A stretch of DNA of 64,000 nucleotides from Seonamhaeicola sp. S2-3 (lineage in GTDB: Bacteria > Bacteroidota > Bacteroidia > Flavobacteriales > Flavobacteriaceae), in contig NZ_CP019389.1 in the NCBI RefSeq assembly GCF_001971785.1, positions 259,001 through 323,000 of the forward strand. Reading direction: 5' to 3'. Positions 33,396 to 42,436 of the stretch are shown here, in pieces (position 1 is the stretch's first letter; the number at the start of each line of letters is the position of its first letter). The translations under genes were made by a program, and so were the position numbers. The notes under the pieces are model-generated. The model had not been told where the DNA came from, made no database searches, and saw only the letters and a list, made by a program, of their open reading frames with translations.

Positions 33396-34787
33396 TTACT
33401 GCCCCCTAAAGAAAATCACCGTACTTAGGGTTTTAATAAGAATATTTATATCAAGTAAAAAACTACGGTGTTTTATATAATATAAATCGTATTGAAGCTT
33501 AAGTAAGCTATCGTCATAAGAAGAACCATATCTTGTTTTCACCTGCGCCCAACCTGTTAGTCCGGGTTTAATTATATGTCTAGTTTCATAAAACGGAAGC
33601 ATTTCTGATAATTCTTTTACAAAATACGGACGCTCTGGTCTGGGACCAATCAAACTCATATCACCTTTTAAAACATTAATAAATTGAGGCATCTCGTCTA
33701 GTCTGGTATTCCTTAAAAACTTTCCAAATAGAGTGATTCTAGAATCTTTTTTCTTTGCCCATGTAACACCATTTTGTTCCGCATTTTTAATCATGGTTCT
33801 AAATTTAATAATTTTAAACGGGCGTCCGTTTTTACCAATACGTTCTTGGGTATACAACAGTGGTCCTCTATTACCAATAAGATTGCCTAACAATACAAAT
33901 GGCGTAAATAATGCACAAAAAACAAGACCCAAAGCCGAAATTAAAATATCAGACAACCGGTGAAAAAATAAATACATTTTATTTTGATTACTTCGGCTAA
34001 AAGGAAAATATTTATAAAAATCTCTTCCTACAAACTGAATAGGAATGCGTTGGGTTAAATCTTCATACACCTGTGTGTATTCTCTAATGGGAATACCTTC
34101 TTCTAAAAGCGAAATAAGCGCATAATAAGTTTCATAGGTTATGGTATCAGCATTATAACTAGCAACAACTATTTCTGATATATGCTCGTCTTTAACTACT
34201 TTTTTTAGCTGCTTAGGGCTATACTCTTTTATGTTTTTAAACTTTATATTATCCTTTTTACTAGCTTCACAATTTACAAAGCCTACAATTTGATAATTAG
34301 GATCTGCTTGTTTAAAAGCTTCAATTATAGTTTCAACACTAGAAACCTCTCCAACAATAATCACCTTTCTATAAAACCTTGGAGAAACAATAAAAGTAAT
34401 GTAAGCCAACCGCCATAAAACTAAAGCAAAGAGAATAGCAAAATAAAAATAAACAATTTGTAAACGATTCCCTGGTAGTAATGGGGTTAAAAATGGCGTT
34501 AAAAAATAGAATAAAACGGTGACTGATACGGTAAATACAATACTGGTTGATATTTTTTCTATTTGACTTGATTTTTGTAAATCATACAACTCGAAAATAG
34601 TACCAAATATGGAGATATAAAGAATAAGAACAAAAACCCAACGCCAATGTTTTTTGGTAATTGAAAAGTAATCAAACTCAAAGGTATTCCCAACAAAATA
34701 CAGTACTAGTAAAACGGAAACAATATCAAAAACACGAAGTAATACTTTACGTTCTGATATATTAAAATGAATACTGTTTTTAGACAT
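33396..34787 (-). CDS. Exopolysaccharide polyprenyl-phosphate glycosylphosphotransferase
   Basis: This enzyme loads the first sugar phosphate onto undecaprenyl phosphate to start a polysaccharide unit. With the ATG at 34787 it has 463 residues: four N-terminal membrane helices, a Rossmann-like central domain (KVIIVGEVSSVETIIEAF), a fifth helix, and a C-terminal catalytic domain with KIIKFRTMIKNAE, RNTRLDEMPQFINVLKGDMS and LIGPRPERPYFV. These match WcaJ/WbaP-type enzymes; the sugar could be glucose or galactose. The longer start at 34841 adds an unlikely N-terminus. It is the last gene of the minus-strand glycan block. Confidence 0.93.
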   Translation of the reverse strand: MSKNSIHFNISERKVLLRVFDIVSVLLVLYFVGNTFEFDYFSITKKHWRWVFVLILYISIFGTIFELYDLQKSSQIEKISTSIVFTVSVTVLFYFLTPFLTPLLPGNRLQIVYFYFAILFALVLWRLAYITFIVSPRFYRKVIIVGEVSSVETIIEAFKQADPNYQIVGFVNCEASKKDNIKFKNIKEYSPKQLKKVVKDEHISEIVVASYNADTITYETYYALISLLEEGIPIREYTQVYEDLTQRIPIQFVGRDFYKYFPFSRSNQNKMYLFFHRLSDILISALGLVFCALFTPFVLLGNLIGNRGPLLYTQERIGKNGRPFKIIKFRTMIKNAEQNGVTWAKKKDSRITLFGKFLRNTRLDEMPQFINVLKGDMSLIGPRPERPYFVKELSEMLPFYETRHIIKPGLTGWAQVKTRYGSSYDDSLLKLQYDLYYIKHRSFLLDINILIKTLSTVIFFRGQ

Positions 34788-34844
34788 TTTAGCGGCTAAT
34801 GAGAGGTTATAAAGATAAGAAGTAATTTTATTACAACACACATA

Positions 34845-35855
34845 TTAGCTTAAAACGTTAAGCCATTGTTTTTTAACTACCTCCCAATCAAAATTTTCTA
34901 CTTTTTTTCTTGCTAATTCAGCTATTTTTTTAGTTTTATCTTCTTGAGACATAAGCGTTTTAATGGCTTTTACAAATGCAGCTTCATCATTGGATTTTAC
35001 TAATATCCCATCAACACCATCTTCTATTAAAAAAGGCATACCTCCCACTTGAGTTGATATTACCGGAAGCCCCAAAGCCATAGCTTCTATAACACTAACG
35101 GGCATATTATCAAAATTAGTGGTATTTATAAAAATATTATAATCTTTAGATAATGTAATCCATGCTTCTTTAGATAATTTACCTGTAAATTTAACATCAA
35201 CATGTAATTTTTTAGCTAACTTTTTAGTGGCTTGCAAACTTCCATCTTTATCAGGGCCAACCATACAAAGTGTTGCTTCTATATTAACATCTTTTAAAGC
35301 CTTAACAACTTTTACAGCTAACAAAGGATTGTAAATTTTTGAAAATGAACGTACCCATAATAATTTCACCTTTTTAAATTCCCGCTTTTTAAAACAATAT
35401 GTTTCAATATCAATAAAATTTGGAATACAAGTAATGTTAACAAACCCAAAATCTTCAAATATTGATTTTATATAAAGTGATGGTGCTATATTAACTGCTG
35501 CATTTTTAAAAATGGCTTTTGATAGTTTAGGAGAGGTTTTTAAACGTTCTGGTAAATTACCGCCATGTAAAATAGGCACATACTTTAAATTTAAAAATCT
35601 ACAAAACACAGCACACAAATAAGCATAGTAAAAGTTTAAGGTACTGTAGGTGTCAATTAAAACATAATCTACTTGCTTTCTGTATTTTACTATATGAAAT
35701 AGCATATCTAACAAACGGATTGCTTGATTCTTTTTCCCTGATGCTATAATAACGTTATAGCCTGCTTTTTTTAAGTTATTACTTAAAGTACTTATAGTAG
35801 TAACAGTAGTATGTAGCCCCTGTAATTTGTTGCCTATGTAAAGAAGGTTTTTCAT
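34845..35855 (-). CDS. GT4 family glycosyltransferase
   Basis: A 336-residue GT-B fold enzyme. The N-terminal half includes YIGNKLQGLHTTVTTIST, and the C-terminal half the nucleotide-sugar region MPVSVIEAMALGLPVISTQV with GGMPFLIED. The usual E-x7-E is D-x7-E here (DNMPVSVIE), a conservative change. It lies between the polymerase-like gene and the initiating transferase, probably adding an early or late sugar of the repeat unit. Donor and acceptor are unknown. Overall length is slightly below the GT4 average. Confidence 0.9.
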   Translation of the reverse strand: MKNLLYIGNKLQGLHTTVTTISTLSNNLKKAGYNVIIASGKKNQAIRLLDMLFHIVKYRKQVDYVLIDTYSTLNFYYAYLCAVFCRFLNLKYVPILHGGNLPERLKTSPKLSKAIFKNAAVNIAPSLYIKSIFEDFGFVNITCIPNFIDIETYCFKKREFKKVKLLWVRSFSKIYNPLLAVKVVKALKDVNIEATLCMVGPDKDGSLQATKKLAKKLHVDVKFTGKLSKEAWITLSKDYNIFINTTNFDNMPVSVIEAMALGLPVISTQVGGMPFLIEDGVDGILVKSNDEAAFVKAIKTLMSQEDKTKKIAELARKKVENFDWEVVKKQWLNVLS

Positions 35856-35877
35856 TTATTATATATTAGGCATAATA

Positions 35878-37245
35878 TTAAGCACTTAATCGGTTTGGTT
35901 GCAACACGTTTTTACTTTTTTGTGGTTTTTTATAAGTTATATTAAGCAAACACAAACCATAAACAAATGCCGGAGCTGCTATTCGCATTGCGGAATGATT
36001 AATAGTTAGTAACCAAAAGGCATAAAACGAATAGAAAAATATATTAGACTTGTTATTTAACCTAACAACTAACGGAGCTATTAATAAAATAAGAAATGCA
36101 AAAACCCCAAACAAGCCATGCTCTGCAACTATTCTACTCATTTCATTATGTGAGGCCGCTTCTATTCCGGTTTCATTAAACCGTACTTCTTTTACTTTAC
36201 CAACACCAATACCTAAAAAAGGATGATTTACAAACTCTTTAAACTCAAAAGCTAATAAATCGGTTCTACCGGTAGTAACATCGCCCTTAGACCTACCTGC
36301 GGCATCTTGATTAGCATAACGCTTATCTATAAAACCATGGGTTTGAATAGAACTTACAAACCAAGTTAATAGTGCTACTACTAAAAACAAAAACACAGAC
36401 AGTTGTATTTGTAGCCGTTTCTTTTTGTTAACTTTTAAATAATAAATAGCTATAAAACTTAAAATCATAACCAATGCCGTTATAACCCCTCCTCTACTAA
36501 AAGTTACAATAGCCCTAAAGCCCATAAGTGCCAAAAGTGCCAAATCTATAAGTCGTAAATACAAATGCTCTCTAGACATAAAAAAACGAGCTGCCAAAAC
36601 AAACAACCCCAAACCTAATACTGTAGCTACTTGGTTTGGGCCAAAACCACCAGAAGCCGCAAAGTTTGAAGCTGTTCCTGTTATTACCGATTCAATATCG
36701 GGCGTGTATAACACTAAAAATACCGTCATACTTATAAGCGGTAATAAAAGTGCTAAAAGAATAATTTTTATTTGGTTGAATGTAATGTTACGGCGGTAGC
36801 AAAAAATAGCCACCAATCCCAAACACACAGGACCACTTAAATTAAAAGCTATGGCTTTACGTATATTGGTTTCAAACCCCATTTCTGCAATAGCCACATA
36901 AATACCTGGTATAAGCAATAATATATAAAGTACATAAATTAAAGCTCTGTTTGTAAAGCTAACGCTAAACATACCTAACAAAATAAACAATATCACTAAA
37001 TATTTACTAGCTTCATAAGATATGGTTCCCCCGTTCATTCTTAAAAACACCTCAATACCAACAACATAAGAACAAGCTAGTAACACATAAAATGCCTTTC
37101 TTTTTTTAGAAACTCTTATAATTTTATAGGTAAAAAAAACTGTAGTAAATAAAAAATATGGCGTAGCTAAAGGCTTAAAAGCAAATATTAAAATGCCTAA
37201 TAATACATGAAAAATAATAAGTTTATAATAGACTGATAACTTCAT
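35878..37245 (-). CDS. O-antigen polymerase/ligase-like membrane protein
   Basis: The 455-residue protein has about twelve membrane helices and a large external loop (about residues 300-360) holding RYANQDAAGRSKGDVTTGRT and FVNHPFLGIGVGKVKEV, with EAASHNEMSRIVAEHGLFGV after it. The H-N-x-x-x-R-x-x-x-E-x-G pattern is that of the Wzy_C/O-antigen ligase family. It is the only polymerase-like protein of the locus, so it is probably Wzy, but WaaL-type ligase activity cannot be excluded. The next gene overlaps its start by 4 bp. Confidence 0.9.
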   Translation of the reverse strand: MKLSVYYKLIIFHVLLGILIFAFKPLATPYFLFTTVFFTYKIIRVSKKRKAFYVLLACSYVVGIEVFLRMNGGTISYEASKYLVILFILLGMFSVSFTNRALIYVLYILLLIPGIYVAIAEMGFETNIRKAIAFNLSGPVCLGLVAIFCYRRNITFNQIKIILLALLLPLISMTVFLVLYTPDIESVITGTASNFAASGGFGPNQVATVLGLGLFVLAARFFMSREHLYLRLIDLALLALMGFRAIVTFSRGGVITALVMILSFIAIYYLKVNKKKRLQIQLSVFLFLVVALLTWFVSSIQTHGFIDKRYANQDAAGRSKGDVTTGRTDLLAFEFKEFVNHPFLGIGVGKVKEVRFNETGIEAASHNEMSRIVAEHGLFGVFAFLILLIAPLVVRLNNKSNIFFYSFYAFWLLTINHSAMRIAAPAFVYGLCLLNITYKKPQKSKNVLQPNRLSA

Positions 37246-38318
37246 TTCTTGTGAAGTTTATAAATTTCTATGAGTTTATGTATTTGTGCTTCTTCAGAAA
37301 AAGAATGAATAACGCTTTTTTTAAAATTTTCACCAACGTCTTGTCTCAATCGCTCATTTGCAATAAACGTAATTAAACCTTCTTTTAAAGCGTTTACATC
37401 TTCTTTTTCAACTAAAACACCTGTATCTTTTGTTGAAATAACTAAATTACAATCGCCTACATTGGTGGCTACACTTGGTAAACCTGCCATTCCATATTCT
37501 AACAATGCCAAAGGTAATCCTTCTGATTTTGATGATAAAACACCTATGGTAGATTGACTTAAAATATGAAAAACATCAGGACAACTGCCGTAAATAAAAA
37601 TATGAGGTTCTAGTTTTAAGTTGTGTATTAAACGTTTAACAGATTTAGAATAAGCATCATTAAAATCTTTTCCAACACAATGAAGCGTCCAATCTGGATA
37701 CGTTTTTAACACCTCATTAAAAGCTCTAATTAATGTGCCATGATCTTTATCGGGTCTCATGTTAGCTACACAAACGATTCGCTTACCAGAAGAACCTCTA
37801 AGTTTCGTTACTTCTGAGTTTAAGCTAGCTATAGGGTAATTTACCAAAAAGTAGACATGTTTACACAAGAGGCTTTTTTGAGATCTATTTTTCAACTTTT
37901 GATTAACTGCTATAATAGCAGAGAAATATCTTGAACACAATTTTAGCACAAACTTATTTATCCACGATGCTTGATCTCTATTCCCATAATGATCATGCCA
38001 TACAAGTCTATATTTAGGATTTAAAACCTTTATAATAGTAGCAATAAAAAAAGAACTGGAGTGGGCATGAATAATATCAACTTGGTGCTTTTTTAAAAAT
38101 GTATGTAACTTAAATACCGCTTTTAAATCTAACGTGCCTGTTTTATTTAAAAACAAATAACCAACATTGCTATTTAAGCTTGCTTTAAGTAACCCTTCTT
38201 TTCTAGTAGCACATAAAAAAGACTGGTCTATTTTATCTGCCAAAGCATTAGCAAAATTAACAGCAACACGCTCAGCGCCACCTGGTTCTAAAGAATCTAT
38301 TATTTGAATGACACGCAT
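37242..38318 (-). CDS. GT4 family glycosyltransferase
   Basis: A 358-residue GT-B enzyme that begins with the GT4 glycine loop VIQIIDSLEPGGAERVAVN and has VCVANMRPDKDHGTLIRAF in the middle (with K/R-rich donor contact), then SEGLPLALLEYGMAGLPSVA with E-x7-E. The motif order is typical of the GlcNAc or mannosyl-type GT4 transferases; the donor is unknown. It overlaps the polymerase-like gene by 4 bp and the preceding GT4 by one base (TAATG), evidence of translational coupling. Confidence 0.93.
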   Translation of the reverse strand: MRVIQIIDSLEPGGAERVAVNFANALADKIDQSFLCATRKEGLLKASLNSNVGYLFLNKTGTLDLKAVFKLHTFLKKHQVDIIHAHSSSFFIATIIKVLNPKYRLVWHDHYGNRDQASWINKFVLKLCSRYFSAIIAVNQKLKNRSQKSLLCKHVYFLVNYPIASLNSEVTKLRGSSGKRIVCVANMRPDKDHGTLIRAFNEVLKTYPDWTLHCVGKDFNDAYSKSVKRLIHNLKLEPHIFIYGSCPDVFHILSQSTIGVLSSKSEGLPLALLEYGMAGLPSVATNVGDCNLVISTKDTGVLVEKEDVNALKEGLITFIANERLRQDVGENFKKSVIHSFSEEAQIHKLIEIYKLHKK

Positions 38319-39436
38319 TAATTAATTATTAGCTTTTTTATCTCAGAATCAAAATAATCTAAAGTATAGTTTTGAGACCATGTTGCTGCCAATTTAGACA
38401 TAGCTTCCAATGCTGCAATATCTTTTAAGTGATTTAAAACATGTTGTGTTGCTAAATCTACTTCAGGTTCAATTAATATACCTCTATTTCCAAAATCTAA
38501 CATATAAGGCACACAAGATACTTTGGTTGCAATAGGTATAACGCCAAAAAACATAGCCTCGGCAATGGCTTTAGGCCAACCTTCAGATTTTGATGGTAAT
38601 ATAGAAAAATGTGCCTGTTTTAAAGCATTTTTTATAACGTTTTTAGATTGATTGCCGTGTAAAAATACAAATGACTTTAAGTTGTTATGATTTATGTAAT
38701 CTTGTAATGCTTGCCTTAAAACCCCATCGCCATACATATTTAAACAAACACGTTTTCCTTGTTTTATAAGTTGCTCTACAAGTTGTATAGCAAAAAGCGG
38801 TTTTTTTCCTGCAACCAAACTACCTACAAATACCATGTGTAGTGTTTTTGTATAATCTTTGGGTGTTAAATCTTCAATGTCATTTTCATAAAAAGACGCC
38901 GTAAAAAACGGTTTAATGTTTTTAGTTTGATGTTCCCACTGCCCATAAACTAACACCTGCATATTCTTGGTTAAAAATGTATTACTTAAAAGCCATTTTT
39001 GAAATTTATAACTCAACGGTTGTTGGGCTTTGGGGTCCCAGTTACCAGCATATTTAGCTGTTTTTATCTTCTTTGGGAAAAATAGTTGCACCAAACACCC
39101 CAATAAACCAATATTTCCAGGACAACGTAAATGAATATGGTCTGCTTTTTTACAAGCCTTATAAATAGCATACAAAATAGTTGGAAGTTTAAAAACCGAA
39201 CGTAATGCACTTATAGCCGATATAAATGAAATTTGAGGAATCTCTGTAAAATGTAATGAAGCATGTTTATAAGCTAAATCAATTTCAGAAATAGAACCCC
39301 TTATTAACGGAGCAACAACATGAACCTCATCCACATGGTTTAACCACAAATTCATTTCTCTTACATAAGGTGCGTAACCAAAGTAGGTGTCATCCTTTTT
39401 TTTATGTAGAACATGTGTAATGATTAAAAACTTCAT
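38318..39436 (-). CDS. GT4 family glycosyltransferase
   Basis: A 372-residue GT-B enzyme with YFGYAPYVREMNLWLNHVDE near the start, VFVGSLVAGKKPLFAIQLVE at the beginning of the second domain and SEGWPKAIAEAMFFGVIPIA with the E-x7-E motif. AKYAGNWDPKAQQPLSYKFQ in the first domain is distinctive but not recognised. It overlaps both neighbours (1 bp and 4 bp). Sugar donor unknown. Confidence 0.92.
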   Translation of the reverse strand: MKFLIITHVLHKKKDDTYFGYAPYVREMNLWLNHVDEVHVVAPLIRGSISEIDLAYKHASLHFTEIPQISFISAISALRSVFKLPTILYAIYKACKKADHIHLRCPGNIGLLGCLVQLFFPKKIKTAKYAGNWDPKAQQPLSYKFQKWLLSNTFLTKNMQVLVYGQWEHQTKNIKPFFTASFYENDIEDLTPKDYTKTLHMVFVGSLVAGKKPLFAIQLVEQLIKQGKRVCLNMYGDGVLRQALQDYINHNNLKSFVFLHGNQSKNVIKNALKQAHFSILPSKSEGWPKAIAEAMFFGVIPIATKVSCVPYMLDFGNRGILIEPEVDLATQHVLNHLKDIAALEAMSKLAATWSQNYTLDYFDSEIKKLIIN

Positions 39437-40434
39437 GCCTTTACTTTGGGTTTATTAAAAATTAAAGACAACCAACCTACAAACCTGCCTAAACTTTCGG
39501 TAAAGGCTTCTTGCCTTTTTATAGAATCTGTTGTTAATGTATTGGTACTTCTAATTATTGTTAATAAAAAAGCGGTAGCATGCCATTTTAATGTAGCCTT
39601 AATAGAAGGCTTGGGGTATTTAACCCGCCAAACATACCAGCCATTTCTTATCACCATTTTACCATACTTGAGTTTATTAGGTCTCCCTGATTTATTGTGA
39701 TGATGCGCTAATTGTGCGGCAGTATTTACATAAAGATTGCCTTTTTTTGATAATCGCAATGAAAAATCGGCATCTTCATACAATCCATAACCTTCAAAAT
39801 AGGTTGAAAACTGCATAGTTTTAAAAACCTCTTTTTTGTAAGACGACACCCCTCCCATAATTTGTTCTACTTGATAAATTTTACCCGAAGGCGGTAAAAA
39901 ACTCACCGAACGCCCATGAGAAAATGTAGGCATATAACCCGGTTTAGCATCTGGTAATAAACCAAATGTTCGTCTTAATTTAAAACGAGAGGGTTCTTTT
40001 CGCTTCCAACCATCATAATAAAAATAGTTACCACTGTTCGCCTCATCAGATTGCTCCCAACATACTTCATTAGTTATATAACCTCCTACTGCCAAAGCTT
40101 CTGGTTCTTTTGTATAAGTTGAAATTAATTCCTCAAAATAATCTGGTTTTAAAATAATATCATCATCTAAAAAACAAATAACTTCAGAGTCAACTGAAAC
40201 CTTTTTAATCCCAAAGTTTCGTTGTTTGGTTAAACCTATGTGTTCCGCATCAACTTTAAAGTATTTAAGATGTTTAAACCTATGTTCTTTTAAAAGAATC
40301 CCTGTATCATCATTGGTAGAGCCATCAACAATAATAATCTCATTAGGGTATAAGGTTTGAGCCTTTATAGAATGTAGTAATTCTAAAAGCGATTGCGGTC
40401 TCAAATATGTACAAATAACCAGTGAAAATTTCAT
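39433..40434 (-). CDS. GT2 family glycosyltransferase
   Basis: A 333-residue GT-A enzyme: FSLVICTYLRPQSLLELLHS starts the nucleotide-binding fold, and SEVICFLDDDIILKPDYFEE gives the metal-binding DDD. GLYEDADFSLRLSKKGNLYV holds the ED acid/base region. A short hydrophobic C-terminal segment could associate with the membrane. It lies one base before the next GT2 stop, in the same operon. Donor unknown. Confidence 0.93.
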   Translation of the reverse strand: MKFSLVICTYLRPQSLLELLHSIKAQTLYPNEIIIVDGSTNDDTGILLKEHRFKHLKYFKVDAEHIGLTKQRNFGIKKVSVDSEVICFLDDDIILKPDYFEELISTYTKEPEALAVGGYITNEVCWEQSDEANSGNYFYYDGWKRKEPSRFKLRRTFGLLPDAKPGYMPTFSHGRSVSFLPPSGKIYQVEQIMGGVSSYKKEVFKTMQFSTYFEGYGLYEDADFSLRLSKKGNLYVNTAAQLAHHHNKSGRPNKLKYGKMVIRNGWYVWRVKYPKPSIKATLKWHATAFLLTIIRSTNTLTTDSIKRQEAFTESLGRFVGWLSLIFNKPKVKA

Positions 40435-40435
40435 A

Positions 40436-41971
40436 TCATTGAGTGCGCTTACCTAAAGCCATTAATTTCTTGGCATAAAATACAGATTTATTGAACTGAA
40501 TAAGACTTAAAGGCAACCTAAATAACCTAAATAATAATGTGGCTTTGGGTGCTTTAGTAAAATAGAATACAAAATACTTAATTTTATACTCTTTACGTTG
40601 CCGCTGCGTATTATGCTTAAATAGTTGATACATAATGGTAGGACTTGGTTTGGGCACAATACGCTTTACAGGGGTATCTAACTCCCAAAGTTGCTTTTTT
40701 CGTTGCTTCCCCTTAATACTAGATTGCTTACCCCAAAACCTATACCCGCCTTCAGGTGGTTTTAAATGAAGGTTTACCGAAAAAGGATTGTGTAAAACGG
40801 TAACCCCTAGTTTGGTTATTTCTAAGCCAAAATCGGCATCTTCGCCATAGCCACCATCATAATTTATATCGTTGCCTACCAAAATATCTACAACCCGTTT
40901 AGATACGCATGAATTAGCATTACTAAAACTTTGGCTCGCCCCTACCTTCCAACGTTGTGCGCCCAAGGCTTTCAATTTAACGTCTAAATCGTTTAAATCT
41001 TGCTGTTGATGATCGGCTCTAATATCCAGTCCGTTACAAGCTTCCGCATTATAAGTCTGTAATAATTTAATATGGTTTTCAATAAATTCTGGCGGCACTC
41101 TAATATCATCATCGCCAAAAACTATATAATCACCCGTACATAAAGCTATGGCTTCATTTCTTGCTCTACAACTACCCTTGGTGGTTTGCCATTTAAAAAC
41201 CACTTTAAAAGAATACTTTTCAGGATTATACAAAGAGACGTTACGTTTATCTTTTGGAGTAGCATCAACTACAATAACTTCATAAGGTTTATAGGTTTGA
41301 TGTTCTAAATCGTTCAGAAGGTTTAGCGTAAACTCCTGACGTAACATAGTGGGAATAATATAACTTACTTTTGGACTTCCCTTTATAGGCTGAAGTGCCC
41401 TAGGTGCTAATTGTAAAGTTTTATGTTTAAACGTATAATGTTTATTAGCAAACAAATAACCATGTAGGTCTTTGGGTTTCAAAAAACCACGTCTAAAAAG
41501 CATATAAATACTATGTGCTTTTTTAAAGTTTTTCTTGTAAAACGTATAAATATCTTTTGTGGATAAACGAACTGTTTCATTTGAAGAAGGAAACAAACCT
41601 TTTACATACAAAGGAATAACCCCTTGATACCTTAAAGTGTTAAATCCGAAATCTAGAGCAGACATTTCAATAGTCTCATAATCAAAATCAAAACCTCCAA
41701 ATGCATCCCAAACATGCTTCCGTATAGCAAAAGCATGCGGATTAATACGCCAACTAACACATTTATCTAGATTATCAAAATCATTAGCATACCAAAAATA
41801 CACCACCGTTTGATAAATAATCTCTGGAAAAGCATTTTTGTACCCTTGGTCTAAGGCACTATGCCACACATCACCTTCGCCTAAGGCCAATTCATTAAGC
41901 AACGTTAAATCAGGTTGCCCTTGGTATAATAAAACATGACCGCTAGGTGTGATATATTCTTTTAAATTCAT
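40436..41971 (-). CDS. Two-part GT2 glycosyltransferase with N-terminal acceptor-half domain
   Basis: Starting at the ATG at 41971 (an in-frame TTG precedes it) the protein has 511 residues. Residues 190 to 420 form a complete GT2 domain (VSYIIPTMLRQEFTLNLLND, GDYIVFGDDDIRVPPEF, YGEDADFGLEITKLG). Residues 1 to 160 look like the second half of another GT2 domain, with CVSWRINPHAFAIRKHVWDA, FGGFDFDYETIEMSALDFGF and no DxD of their own. It may be a degenerate tandem domain or a partner-binding module. The 460-bp repeat region lies just upstream, where the transcript may be weakened. Confidence 0.85.
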   Translation of the reverse strand: MNLKEYITPSGHVLLYQGQPDLTLLNELALGEGDVWHSALDQGYKNAFPEIIYQTVVYFWYANDFDNLDKCVSWRINPHAFAIRKHVWDAFGGFDFDYETIEMSALDFGFNTLRYQGVIPLYVKGLFPSSNETVRLSTKDIYTFYKKNFKKAHSIYMLFRRGFLKPKDLHGYLFANKHYTFKHKTLQLAPRALQPIKGSPKVSYIIPTMLRQEFTLNLLNDLEHQTYKPYEVIVVDATPKDKRNVSLYNPEKYSFKVVFKWQTTKGSCRARNEAIALCTGDYIVFGDDDIRVPPEFIENHIKLLQTYNAEACNGLDIRADHQQQDLNDLDVKLKALGAQRWKVGASQSFSNANSCVSKRVVDILVGNDINYDGGYGEDADFGLEITKLGVTVLHNPFSVNLHLKPPEGGYRFWGKQSSIKGKQRKKQLWELDTPVKRIVPKPSPTIMYQLFKHNTQRQRKEYKIKYFVFYFTKAPKATLLFRLFRLPLSLIQFNKSVFYAKKLMALGKRTQ

Positions 41972-42048
41972 CAAAATTGTAATACGTACAAATGTTATTA
42001 TTTTTTTTAATATGTTATGCTTATTGCCCTACAAAATTCCCACCATCA

Positions 42049-42390
42049 CACCAACCTTTGTCAGACTGAGCTTGTCGAAGTCCTGTCGAAGTGTGTCGAA
42101 GCCCCATCGAAGCCCCGTCAAATCCAACTGTCACACTGAGCCTGTCGAAGTGTGTCGAAGTGTGTCGAAGTCCTATCGAAGTCCTATCGAAGTCCTGTCA
42201 GGCTGAGCTTGTCGAAGCCCCCTCACACCAACCTTTGTCACACTGAGCATTGTCACACTGAGCTTTGTCACACTGAGCCTGTCGAAGTGTGTCGAAGTGT
42301 GTCGAAGTGTGTCGAAGTCCTATCGAAGTCCTATCGAAGTCCTGTCAGGCTGAGCTTGTCGAAGCCCTATCGAAGTGCATCGAAGCCCCC
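42049..42390. repeat. TCGAAG repeat array with two near-identical blocks
   Basis: This non-coding gap holds 19 copies of TCGAAG in units such as TGTCGAAG, CTATCGAAG and CTTGTCGAAG, mixed with CACTGAGC elements. The block 42130-42220 recurs at about 42267-42366 with one extra TGTGTCGAAG unit. CACACT and AGTGTG (42132-42137 with 42149-42154, and 42269-42274 with 42286-42291) form REP-like hairpins. Open frames here translate to runs like RLSLSKP and are spurious. The rest of the gap (41972-42048 and 42391-42436) is plain AT-rich DNA. Confidence 0.95.
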
Positions 42391-42436
42391 AAACATTACA
42401 ATCATAAACAACCATTTTCACAATAAACATTTTATA

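Noticed and set aside
42049-42390. CRISPR array
   Set aside because: The repeats are short and directly tandem without regular unique spacers, and no cas genes are near.
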